DNA of 6,955 nucleotides, taken from NCBI GenBank assembly GCA_964596065.1, contig CAZQSM010000096.1, positions 1 to 6,955 of the forward strand, written 5' to 3'. Numbering within the stretch: position 1 is the stretch's first letter; each line of letters starts with the position of its first letter. The notes under the pieces are model-generated. The model ran no database searches, had not been told where the DNA came from, and saw only the letters and a program-made list of their open reading frames with translations. Positions 1 to 6,183 of this stretch are shown one piece after another. Position numbers and translations under genes: made by a program. The DNA comes from SZUA-254 sp964596065 (GTDB taxonomy: Bacteria; Bacteroidota; Ignavibacteria; UBA10030; SZUA-254).

Positions 1-392
1 ACCGGATCGCCCGGACCGCCCTCTTCGCGCTCGCGAACGCCTCCGAGGGCCACGGCTCGAAGCAGATGCTCGACATCGCGCGGAACGCGAAGAGCGCGGA
101 GGTCAGGAAGCAGGCGCTCTTCCAGATCGCCAACCAGTCCGACGACCCCGAGGCCGTCGCGACGCTCGTCACGATCGCGAAGGACACGAAGGACCCGGAG
201 ATCCAGATGATCGCCATCCACGCGCTCGGACAGACCGAGAGCGACGAGGCGGTGCCGGTATTGAAGGAGTTCGCGAAATCCGGCCTCAGCAAGCGGGTGC
301 GGAGCGCGGCGGTGAACGGGCTCGGCCAGATCGGCACCGAGAAGGCCAAGGCGGCGCTTCTCGAGATCCTCGGCGTCAAATCGAAGGAGTGA
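1..392 (+). CDS. HEAT-repeat protein, C-terminal part (5' end outside the window)
   Basis: The reading frame is open from base 3 to a TGA at 390-392 and has no credible start inside the window. The internal ATG at 66 falls in mid-repeat, so this is the C-terminal end of a longer protein. About 129 residues are visible. They form helical HEAT/PBS-lyase-like repeats with the core AL-F--AN or A-x-x-LGQ recurring every 32 residues; the conserved Gln codons are at 135, 231 and 327. HEAT arrays form curved scaffolds that bind other proteins. No catalytic residues are visible, and the partner and cellular location are unknown because the N-terminus is missing. The next gene begins five bases downstream and has the same repeat type, so the two are probably co-transcribed paralogues. 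In related lineages such pairs often follow an ECF sigma factor and an anti-sigma factor. That is an expectation for the sequence to the left, not something seen here. Confidence 0.85.
   Translation, partial: RIARTALFALANASEGHGSKQMLDIARNAKSAEVRKQALFQIANQSDDPEAVATLVTIAKDTKDPEIQMIAIHALGQTESDEAVPVLKEFAKSGLSKRVRSAAVNGLGQIGTEKAKAALLEILGVKSKE
384..389 (+). promoter_or_regulatory. Ribosome binding site of the second HEAT gene
   Basis: AAGGAG lies seven bases before the ATG at 397 and overlaps the last codons of the preceding gene, whose stop is at 390-392. This supports the 397 start and suggests translational coupling of the two HEAT genes. Confidence 0.75.
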
Positions 393-396
393 TGAG

Positions 397-1659
397 ATGA
401 CACAGATGACGATCCTCGGCGGAGGTTTGCTGCTGGCGGCGTTGATCGGCGTTCCGGCCGTCAGCCCGCCGGGAGCGCCGGCACCCGCGATCCCGCCAAC
501 ACCGTCCACCCCGACCGCGCCCGGGACCCTCGCTCCACCCGTGATCCCGGGGGAACCACGCGTTCAGAATTCGGACCGGAGGCCCGCGGTCGTGCGATAC
601 TCCGACAACCCGGGCACCGCCGCCGCCTCCCTCGCCGACCGCTGGAAGTGGGCGATCCCGGAGGCCGGCCGTCAAAAGATGACCGGCGGCTGCTGGATCG
701 GCTATTCGATCGACCGGATGATGGGAGAACGGACGTTCATCGGGAGCTTCTATTCCGATGAACGCCGCAATCGGCCGACCCTGGGCGAGATCGTCACCGG
801 TATGCGGGTGGACGAACAGGCCCCCGCCCCGGGCAGACACTCCCGCTCGTGGAGCGGGATGGGCACGATGGGCGGGAAGGACGAGCCGGAACGGAGGGTC
901 AGGAAGGAAGTCGGGCTCCTCTTCCATATCGCCGGGAATGGTTCGGACGCGATCAGCGACCTGAGCGTGAGCAATTTATCCCTGAACGTCGACTTCGAGG
1001 GGGACCCGCTGATCTGGCTCGGAAGCGGCGGGCTCGAGGAGAGCGTTTCGTTCCTGGAGGCCGCATTCAAACAATCGAAATCACCCGACCTGCGGGGAGA
1101 CCTCCTGATGGCGATCGGCCTTCACAGCGAGTCACCGCGGGCCATCGGCTTTCTGAAGGAAGTCCTCCTCGGCTCCGGCGAGGATGAGCTCCGCGAGGAC
1201 GCGGCCTTCTGGCTCGGACAGACGCAGACCGACGATGCCCGGAAAATATTACTCGAGACTGCGTGGAAGGACCGTTCGGATGATGTGAGGGAAAAAGCCA
1301 TATTCTCGATGAGCCAGATGGACGGCGAAGCGGTCATCGACGACATGATCGCGCTCGCGAAAGGCCACAAGAATTTAGAGACGCGCAAAAAAGCGGCGTT
1401 CTGGCTCGGCCAGAAAGCGTCCGGAAAAGCGGTGGGCGCGCTGAAGGATATCGCCTTCAGGGACGAGGAAACCGAAGTCCAGCGCAGCGCGATGTTCGCG
1501 CTCACCCAGCTCGACGATGGCGGGGGCGTCGACGAGCTGATCAGGATCGCCAGGACCCACCCCAACCCGAAGATCCGGAGAGACGCCATCTTCTGGCTCG
1601 GCCAGAGCGAGGACCCCAGTGCTCTCGAGTTATTGGTGGCGATTGTGAAGGGGAAGTGA
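397..1659 (+). CDS. Probably exported HEAT-repeat protein, tandem paralogue of the preceding gene
   Basis: This 420-residue protein has three parts. Residues 5-22 are a hydrophobic, signal-peptide-like segment, although no basic residue precedes it, so export is likely but not certain. Residues 23-55 are a Pro/Ala-rich linker. Residues 60-200 are a non-repeat region containing GCWIGYS (98-104) and LLFHI, which I believe recurs in this kind of HEAT protein. From about residue 205 to the end are HEAT repeats whose motif (AAFWLGQ, AIFSMSQ, AAFWLGQ, AMFALTQ, AIFWLGQ) starts at residues 269, 301, 333, 365 and 397, exactly 32 apart. Such repeats bind proteins; no enzyme motif is visible. The start is fixed by AAGGAG at 384-389. 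The only cysteine is C99. The gene is probably in one operon with the HEAT gene upstream. Confidence is high for a HEAT protein and low for any specific role. Confidence 0.9.
   Translation: MTQMTILGGGLLLAALIGVPAVSPPGAPAPAIPPTPSTPTAPGTLAPPVIPGEPRVQNSDRRPAVVRYSDNPGTAAASLADRWKWAIPEAGRQKMTGGCWIGYSIDRMMGERTFIGSFYSDERRNRPTLGEIVTGMRVDEQAPAPGRHSRSWSGMGTMGGKDEPERRVRKEVGLLFHIAGNGSDAISDLSVSNLSLNVDFEGDPLIWLGSGGLEESVSFLEAAFKQSKSPDLRGDLLMAIGLHSESPRAIGFLKEVLLGSGEDELREDAAFWLGQTQTDDARKILLETAWKDRSDDVREKAIFSMSQMDGEAVIDDMIALAKGHKNLETRKKAAFWLGQKASGKAVGALKDIAFRDEETEVQRSAMFALTQLDDGGGVDELIRIARTHPNPKIRRDAIFWLGQSEDPSALELLVAIVKGK
1201..1605 (+). repeat. Protein-level tandem repeats, 96-nt period (five HEAT units)
   Basis: The repeat motif codons begin at 1201, 1297, 1393, 1489 and 1585, a strict 96-nt spacing. 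Units 1, 3 and 5 encode (A/I)FWLGQ with nearly identical DNA (ttctggctcgg-cag), while units 2 and 4 encode FSMSQ and FALTQ. The apparent higher-order unit is therefore 64 residues (192 nt), which suggests duplication of a two-repeat block. Confidence 0.8.
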
Positions 1660-1950
1660 GGCGAGGGAAACCCGCGATACATGGACAAATCCAGATAGCC
1701 CGCTGGCGGCGCTGGTCGTCCCAATTGCAGAGCCTCCTCCGCAACGTCATCGCGTGCCTGTTCACGCCATCAGGGACCACGAAAATTTTCGCGTTCCCGG
1801 TCGGGATGCCTCCGAACGGCGGCAGGACGGAAATCGGGTCCGGGCGTGGATCGGCGGGATGCTGGAGGTCGTCGCTTACGTATTGATGAAGAGACGAACA
1901 TCCCCCTGACGCCCCTCAGGAAGGCCGGTTCAAACCCCCGTGCGGCCTCC
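1660..1950. other. Intergenic stretch between convergent genes, no gene recognised
   Basis: This stretch separates the plus-strand HEAT genes from the minus-strand gene at 1951-2403. Short open frames exist on both strands, but none has a plausible ribosome binding site or recognisable protein motifs. The only inverted repeat I noted is CCTGA/TCAGG (1905-1909 and 1916-1920, six-base loop), with no T-run on either side, so I do not call it a terminator. No convincing intrinsic terminator was found for either converging unit. Confidence 0.5.
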
Positions 1951-2403
1951 TCACCCCGCCTCGCCGGCGGGTCCGGCATCCACCCTCAACCGGTCGATCC
2001 CGTATTCGTCGAATTCGTCCTCGTATTGTTCCATGATCGGCCGCTCGGCCTCTCCGAACTCCTCGTCGGTCATCGCCTGCGCGCGTTCCTCGCCCAGCTT
2101 CGCGATCAGGTCCCGGTGCGCGAGGCCGTGCGCCAGTTCGTCGTACATCGTGTCGATGTTGTAGTCGTCGATCAGTTTGTTCAGTTCCTCGGCGAACGCC
2201 CGGCCCGGCCCCCATTTCTTCCGTTTCACGTCATACACCACGATGTCGTCAGAACCGAACGCGGGCGCGCGGGAGAGGAACGTCTGTTCGGCGTCGTCCG
2301 CGCCCGGGAGCATCTCGTCCTTGAAGGCGTTCGACATCCAGCTCCCGAGGAGAAGGAGCCTCGCAAGCGAACGGTACTGGTCACTTGAAAGCGTGATGGT
2401 CAT
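1951..2403 (-). CDS. Conserved-looking hypothetical protein of 150 residues
   Basis: I do not recognise a characterised family. The protein is soluble-looking, without a signal peptide or membrane segment. It opens with MTITLSSDQYRSLARLLLLG and then GSWMSNAF, a hydrophobic helix that resembles the start of some uncharacterised small bacterial proteins. The middle is charged (KRKKWGPG at about 61-68). The C-terminal third is strongly acidic (runs such as EQYEDEFDEYG near residues 125-135). Codon use and GC match the neighbours, and the frame has good internal amino-acid composition, so it is probably real. The ATG at 2401-2403 is preceded only by a weak AAGAG about eight bases away. The terminator at 2469-2504 ends the upstream minus-strand operon, so this gene should be transcribed from its own promoter within 2404-2468. 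No function is proposed. Confidence 0.7.
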   Translation of the reverse strand: MTITLSSDQYRSLARLLLLGSWMSNAFKDEMLPGADDAEQTFLSRAPAFGSDDIVVYDVKRKKWGPGRAFAEELNKLIDDYNIDTMYDELAHGLAHRDLIAKLGEERAQAMTDEEFGEAERPIMEQYEDEFDEYGIDRLRVDAGPAGEAG

Positions 2404-2424
2404 CGGTTTTCTCTTGAATTCGGG

Positions 2425-2442
2425 TGGGAACGATATCTCCCA
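2425..2442. promoter_or_regulatory. Imperfect palindrome upstream of the 150-residue gene
   Basis: TGGGA (2425-2429) and TCCCA (2438-2442) flank an eight-base spacer that contains GATATC. The element lies 22-39 bases upstream of the ATG at 2403, within the short gap where that gene's promoter must be. A regulator site is possible, but the arms are only five bases, so this is weak. No clean -35/-10 pair was found. Confidence 0.2.
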
Positions 2443-2461
2443 ACATGGCGATTTTTTGGGG

Positions 2462-2504
2462 AAAAGAAAAACCGGACGGGAAGGCCGACCTTCCCGTCCG
2501 GTTT
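2462..2504 (-). terminator. Strong intrinsic terminator of the fibre/sorting-domain operon
   Basis: Bases 2469-2484 and 2489-2504 form a perfect 16-base-pair stem with a four-base loop. Read on the minus strand, the stem is followed by TTTTCTTTT (2470-2462, overlapping the stem end). It begins 22 bases after the stop codon of the 2527-3567 gene. The plus-strand side has only a TTT, so termination is directed at minus-strand transcripts. Confidence 0.93.
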
Positions 2505-2526
2505 CAACGACCGTGATCTCCCGCGC

Positions 2527-3567
2527 CTACCTCATCAATTGCACTTTCATCGTCCTCGCGTATTTCCCTGCTGCCAGCCGGTAAAAATACGTCCCGCTCG
2601 AAAGCGACCGCGCGTCGAGTTCGACGGCATAATACCCCGGCTCCTGCACCGCGTCGACGAGCCCCGCGACCTCACGGCCAAGCACGTCGTACACGCGGAG
2701 CGTGACACGGACCGCCTCGGGGAGAGCATACCGGATCGTCGTCGTGGGATTGAACGGATTGGGGTAATTCTGACCGAGGGCGAATTCCGCCGGCACGGCG
2801 CGGACGGTGTTCATCCCGTCCTCCGGCGGCGGGGGCGGCATCTCCCCGGTGTCCTCGATCCGGATCCTCCCGGCCCCCGGCGGCGGCCCGGCGGCGTTCA
2901 GGATCAGCTTCCCGGCCGACGTGGTCTTCACCCAGTACGCGCGTCCGGGTTCTATGGTCGCGGCCGCCACGTAGAGCGCGTCGAACCGGAAGAAGTTCGA
3001 CGTCACGATCCCCGGGGGATCCGACGTGATCTCCGTGACGTCCACCGGCGAACTGATCGACCCGACCATGTTCCAACCCTGAGACACGGTGAAACTGTCC
3101 AGGTCGCGCGCGCTCCCCGTGAGGGCCACGCTCTGCGCCCCGTCGAATTTCGCCCAATAGCCGACCCCGTTGGCCAGCACCGGCGCCGGCTGGTAGAGGT
3201 TGTCGAAGTAGAAGGCGTTCGAGACGGCATTCGGGTAGACCGAGGTCTTGGTGTAATCGCCCAGCGTGAGCGGCACCGAAACCATGTTCCATTTGTCCTG
3301 CACGCCGTAAAAATGGAGGGACCCGGGACCCCGGCGGAAACGGTCCATACCCGGGATGAACCCCGAGGTGATGACCTTTCCCGAGCCCGACGCGCGACCC
3401 AACGCCATCATCCCCACTTCGGCGATCACTCTCGTGGATCCCGCCGCCTGGTCGCCGAACCCCGCGCTGAACGACGAGAGCGGCACCGCGGACGACTGGC
3501 CCCGGATGTCACCCGTGCCGCAGAGGAGGGCCAGGCCTGCGCAGGCCCAAAGCAATGACCTGTTCAT
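2527..3567 (-). CDS. Secreted protein with a C-terminal FlgD-like/type IX sorting domain
   Basis: This 346-residue protein begins with a Sec signal peptide (about 1-24; MNRSLL, then a hydrophobic core, ending near IRGQ). Residues 27-75 are a short region with VGMMALG and TSGF, of the kind often found before such modules. Residues 85-225 contain two similar halves: WNMVSVPL (93-100) and WNMVGSIS (165-172), each followed about 27 residues later by FDxLY (121-125, 195-199) and then a G-x-(G/A)YW(A/V)K motif (around 134-140 and 208-214). A Pro-rich linker (about 228-250) leads to the C-terminal domain (262-346) with QNYPNPFNPTTTIRY, YDVLGREV, SSGTYFYRL and a final KVQLMR, the hallmark of FlgD-like sorting domains. 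In Bacteroidetes such tails direct proteins through the type IX system; use of that route here is inferred. An in-frame start at 3603 exists, but 3567 has AGGAG nine bases upstream and gives the signal peptide directly. The gene lies 19 bases after the upstream gene's stop, so they form an operon. Confidence 0.9.
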   Translation of the reverse strand: MNRSLLWACAGLALLCGTGDIRGQSSAVPLSSFSAGFGDQAAGSTRVIAEVGMMALGRASGSGKVITSGFIPGMDRFRRGPGSLHFYGVQDKWNMVSVPLTLGDYTKTSVYPNAVSNAFYFDNLYQPAPVLANGVGYWAKFDGAQSVALTGSARDLDSFTVSQGWNMVGSISSPVDVTEITSDPPGIVTSNFFRFDALYVAAATIEPGRAYWVKTTSAGKLILNAAGPPPGAGRIRIEDTGEMPPPPPEDGMNTVRAVPAEFALGQNYPNPFNPTTTIRYALPEAVRVTLRVYDVLGREVAGLVDAVQEPGYYAVELDARSLSSGTYFYRLAAGKYARTMKVQLMR

Positions 3568-3576
3568 GGTGGTTCT

Positions 3577-3581
3577 CTCCT
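3577..3581 (-). promoter_or_regulatory. Ribosome binding site that fixes the start at 3567
   Basis: On the minus strand an AGGAG core within AAAGGAGAG lies about nine bases before the ATG at 3565-3567, in the 19-base gap after the upstream stop. This favours 3567 over the longer in-frame start at 3603, which would lie inside the upstream gene. Confidence 0.75.
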
Positions 3582-3586
3582 TTCCG

Positions 3587-5002
3587 TCAGCGTAACGTGA
3601 CATGGACGGGGATGACGCCGCCGCCCGGGGACGATTCGAGGGCGATGCCGATGACCGGGGCGCCCTCGGTGACGGTCATCCCGTTGATCACGCTGCTCTT
3701 GAGCGCCCGCACCGCGCCCGACGCTCCCACGGTGAGGCGCTGGCCCGGGGAGACCGAGACCCCCTCCGCCACTTTCACGTTGGCGACACCCGCGATCACG
3801 AGCGAGACGTAGTCGCCCGGTTGCGCTGGTCCCGCTTCGCTGTGCATCGACATCTCCCCCTCCTCCTCCTTGCCCGGGGCGACCGCGTAGACCATCCGGC
3901 TCTTCACCACGCCGATCAGCCCGGTGAACTGCGATTCGTCCGCGGGACGGACCATCGAGAGCGAAGGTCCCGAACCGGGGACCGGCGCCGATACGCCGAC
4001 CGCCGAAACGACATCGCCCTCGGTGAGCGCGTCGGTACCCGCGACTTTCGCGATCAGCGTATACGACGCGGAGAAGACATTGCCCGCCTGGATGTTGTCG
4101 ACCGTGTAGAGCGCCCATTCGCCCGACGCGTTCTGTGTGTTGGGCCAGAGCCCGTACGTTGTGACGCCCGGCGAGGGGATGTATACACCGTAATTCTGAA
4201 CATCGGGAGAACTCCCCAGTTGGATCGCATCGTCGCCGGTCGCGAGGACACGGATACCGTCGGACCCTGCCGTATTTTCGATGACAAGGCTGTAATCCGC
4301 CGAGGGGCCGATCCGGAGCCCACCCTCGTTCGGCACCCTCAGTCGTACGCCCGCGTTATAGAGCCGCCAATCCCCGTCCTGGCCGTTGTAGTAGGTCCAG
4401 GCCCTGAACGAACCGCCGGTCGCGTAGCCGTAAAACGGCCAGCCGCTGTCGTTTTCAGTTTCGATGTACATCCCGCCGTAAACACCGGGACCGCCGGTAT
4501 AACGGACGCCGAATTTCTCGTTGCCCGAGATGCGGAAATTGCGCCCGATCAGCACAACGCCGCCGTCGTAGCGCAGGATGCTGCTCGCGGAATCGAGCAC
4601 CCAGTGGGAGTTGGCCCCGCCCGGATTGAGGCTGTAGGCGCTCGACGCCAGCTTGATGCGAGGCGAGAGTTCCGGGTCGCCCCCGACCTGGATGCCGAGC
4701 CAGTACGGCGAGGCCCAGGTCACGGTGTCCGAAAACGGGGTGGTGTCGCCAAGGTAAGTCGAAAAAATGCCATCCTTCACGGCGACATTTTTCACCTCCG
4801 TCCAGAACGCAGCACCGGCGCTCGAGACGGTGTAGAGCCGGAAGACCATCACGTACGTGTTGTCCGGCAACGGGTTGCCCAGCGTATCGGTGAGCACCCC
4901 CTGGTAGGAAAGCTGCTTCGGCACCTGGCCGAAGGCGGGTTCGACCGGCATCGCCAGAAGAGCGACGAGCGCCGCCAGCGCCGCAGAGAACAGTGTTCGC
5001 AT
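3587..5002 (-). CDS. Large secreted fibre-like surface protein
   Basis: This 471-residue protein has a clear Sec signal peptide (1-25, cleavage after AFG). Residues 27-125 form an N-terminal module with LSYQGVLTDTLGNPLPDNTY, FRLYT, an FWTEV strand, GIFSTYLG, YWLGIQVGG and a closing SPRIKLASSAYSLN. That pattern recurs at the start of many secreted proteins of FCB-type bacteria. Residues 140-290 are Gly/Tyr/Asn-rich beta-strand sequence, possibly a fibre shaft. From about 290 to 471 is a conserved C-terminal module with GEWALYT, GNVFSASYTLIAKV, EGDVVSAVGV, GLIGVVKSRMV, PGDYVSLVIAGVANVKV and a final IPVHVTLR. It may act in assembly or trimerisation, as phage-tail C-termini do, but that is a guess. 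No cysteine is present. It lacks a sorting domain, which its co-transcribed neighbour carries. The start at 5002 has GGAGG five bases upstream; the longer frame to 5053 lacks one. Confidence 0.85.
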   Translation of the reverse strand: MRTLFSAALAALVALLAMPVEPAFGQVPKQLSYQGVLTDTLGNPLPDNTYVMVFRLYTVSSAGAAFWTEVKNVAVKDGIFSTYLGDTTPFSDTVTWASPYWLGIQVGGDPELSPRIKLASSAYSLNPGGANSHWVLDSASSILRYDGGVVLIGRNFRISGNEKFGVRYTGGPGVYGGMYIETENDSGWPFYGYATGGSFRAWTYYNGQDGDWRLYNAGVRLRVPNEGGLRIGPSADYSLVIENTAGSDGIRVLATGDDAIQLGSSPDVQNYGVYIPSPGVTTYGLWPNTQNASGEWALYTVDNIQAGNVFSASYTLIAKVAGTDALTEGDVVSAVGVSAPVPGSGPSLSMVRPADESQFTGLIGVVKSRMVYAVAPGKEEEGEMSMHSEAGPAQPGDYVSLVIAGVANVKVAEGVSVSPGQRLTVGASGAVRALKSSVINGMTVTEGAPVIGIALESSPGGGVIPVHVTLR

Positions 5003-5089
5003 ATGATCCTCCATGATAAGTGACTGTGGTTGACCCGATCCCGAAACGTACAAAAAATCGGGAGAAATGCCATAGGCGGCGGTCCGCCG
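5003..5089 (-). promoter_or_regulatory. Gap between the PPK2 gene and the fibre operon
   Basis: On the minus strand this 87-base gap starts immediately after the PPK2 stop with a compact GC-rich hairpin (CGGCGG, 5082-5077, against CCGCCG, 5089-5084, one-base loop). There is a TTTTTT run at 5057-5052, about 20 bases further on. A second 6-bp inverted repeat (TCCCGA 5039-5044, TCGGGA 5058-5063) encloses that T-run. Neither is a classical terminator, so partial read-through from PPK2 is possible. The GGAGG ribosome site of the fibre gene is at 5008-5012. No convincing sigma-70 promoter was found. Confidence 0.3.
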
Positions 5090-5968
5090 TCAGCCCGCTT
5101 CCCCCTCGAGGCCCTTCCGGATTTCCAGAAGCTCCGCCTTCTTTTCCTCGCTCACTTCGGGATAGTTCAGGTCGAGGCCTTTGAGGGTTTTCAGCAACAC
5201 TTCCGAAATGATCAGCCGCGCGTTCTCCTTGTCGTCGGCGGGCACCACGTACCAGGGCGCCTCCTCAGTGCTGGTCGCCGACAGGCATTCCTCGTACGCC
5301 TTCCGATATTCCTTCCAGAATTTCCGTTCTTCGACGTCGGCGGCGCTGAACTTCCAGTTCTTGTCCGGATCGTCGATCCTGTCGATGAACCGGTTGCGCT
5401 GTTCCTCCTTCGAGAGATGGAGGAAGAACTTCACGATCCGCGTGCCGTTGTGATACAGATGATGTTCCAGGTCCGCGATGGACCGGTACCTCGATTTCCA
5501 GATCTTGTCGGGATCGTCCGGCAGGCCGGGGATCCTTTGCTTTTCGAGAATCTCCGGGTGGACCCGCACGATGAGCACCTCCTCGTAGTACGACCTGTTG
5601 AAGATCCCGATCCGGCCGCGCTCCGGCAGGCAGGCGGTGGTGCGCCAGAGAAAATCGTGGTCGAGATCGGTGGCGCTCGGATGCTTGAAACTGAACACCT
5701 GGCACCCCTGCGGGTTGAGCCCGCTCATCACGTGCTTGATCGCCCCGTCCTTCCCCGCCGCGTCCATCGCCTGGAAGATCACCAGGAGCGAGTACCGGTC
5801 GTCCGCGTAGAGGATGTTCTGGAGCTTGCTCAGTTTCGAGATCTGTTTCGCCAGGATTTCCCCGTACTCGTCTTTGGATTCGTAGACCGGATCGACAAGT
5901 GTCGGCCATTTTTTCAGGTTGACGGAGGAACCGTCGGGGACGCGGAAGTCGTCGGTGTCGATTTTCAT
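5090..5968 (-). CDS. ppk2: Polyphosphate:nucleotide phosphotransferase, PPK2 family
   Basis: The 292-residue protein (from the ATG at 5968) matches the PPK2 family, which transfers phosphate between polyphosphate and nucleoside mono- or diphosphates in the cytoplasm. It shows the Walker A motif QAMDAAGKDG (66-75, with D69 and K73), the lid/Walker B region GIFNRSYYEEVLIVRVHP (121-138) and the C-terminal WKFSAADVEERKFW (205-218) followed by Y221. The N-terminus, MKIDTDDFRV, is typical of the group. The FNRS-x-YE-x-VL-x-VRVHP form and the length of about 290 residues suggest the class III-like branch, which can use both AMP and ADP; the exact class is inferred. A frame extends to an ATG at 6010, but those extra 14 residues are unlike family N-termini and overlap a decayed reading frame. 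Neither start has a good ribosome site, so the start is the uncertain part. No accessory gene (ppk1 or ppx) is in view. Confidence 0.95.
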   Translation of the reverse strand: MKIDTDDFRVPDGSSVNLKKWPTLVDPVYESKDEYGEILAKQISKLSKLQNILYADDRYSLLVIFQAMDAAGKDGAIKHVMSGLNPQGCQVFSFKHPSATDLDHDFLWRTTACLPERGRIGIFNRSYYEEVLIVRVHPEILEKQRIPGLPDDPDKIWKSRYRSIADLEHHLYHNGTRIVKFFLHLSKEEQRNRFIDRIDDPDKNWKFSAADVEERKFWKEYRKAYEECLSATSTEEAPWYVVPADDKENARLIISEVLLKTLKGLDLNYPEVSEEKKAELLEIRKGLEGEAG

Positions 5969-5996
5969 ATTCGATGGTTCGAACGATGTATTTTTA

Positions 5997-6183
5997 CTAT
6001 GACATCGCATACGCGATGAGGTCGGTGAGATCTTCCTCCCTCGCGAGCCTCACATTCGTGGGAGGCGCCCCTTTCCCCTTGTCGCCGTGTCAGGGCTGGC
6101 AGCGCACCGGGATGATACTGTCGGATAATTCGTTAGATCCTTTCCCTCCAGACTCTCCGATGTTTAGTCTAGTGCCCAGCCCC
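5997..6183 (-). pseudogene. Probable remnant of a c-type cytochrome
   Basis: On the minus strand, the frame ending in TAG at 5999-5997 reads RCQP, then TGA (6092-6090), then HGDKGKGAPP, and ends LAREEDLTDLIAYAMS. This resembles a cytochrome c heme site CxxCHG and the usual closing helix (LxxEExxDLIAYxxS). The second heme cysteine position is TGA, one base from TGC. No start codon or ribosome site is evident upstream, where the frame runs back into the end of the next gene. Only about 13 residues separate the HGDKGKG stretch from the closing helix, so the middle of the domain, including the Met ligand, is missing. A decayed or deleted cytochrome is the best reading; chance resemblance is the alternative. 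The 5' limit given is only the gene boundary. Confidence 0.45.

Noticed and set aside
1905..1920. Inverted repeat CCTGA/TCAGG, considered as a terminator between convergent genes
   Set aside because: Five-base stem without a T-run on either strand.
1541..1979. Several short overlapping frames in the gap after the HEAT genes, considered as transposase or gene remnants
   Set aside because: None shows a start with a ribosome site or any recognisable motif, and they overlap on both strands as expected by chance in GC-rich DNA.
2539..3558. Plus-strand open frame of 339 codons opposite the sorting-domain gene
   Set aside because: Antisense shadow with Arg/His/Pro-rich composition and no motif.
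3602..5023. Long plus-strand open frame of 473 codons opposite the fibre-like gene
   Set aside because: It is rich in Arg, His, Asp and Val with no recognisable domains. This is the usual antisense shadow of a GC-rich coding region; the minus-strand protein has a signal peptide and known motifs.
5030..6019. Plus-strand open frame of 329 codons opposite ppk2
   Set aside because: It lies opposite an unambiguous PPK2 gene and shows shadow-type composition.
6082..6095. Selenocysteine readthrough at the TGA in the CxxC-like motif
   Set aside because: No SECIS-like hairpin of the right spacing was seen just after the TGA, selenocysteine at a heme-binding cysteine is not established, and the rest of the domain is missing, so gene decay is simpler.
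6150..6170. Inverted repeat AGACT/AGTCT downstream of the sortilin-like gene, considered as a terminator
   Set aside because: It has only five base pairs, an 11-base loop and no T-run.
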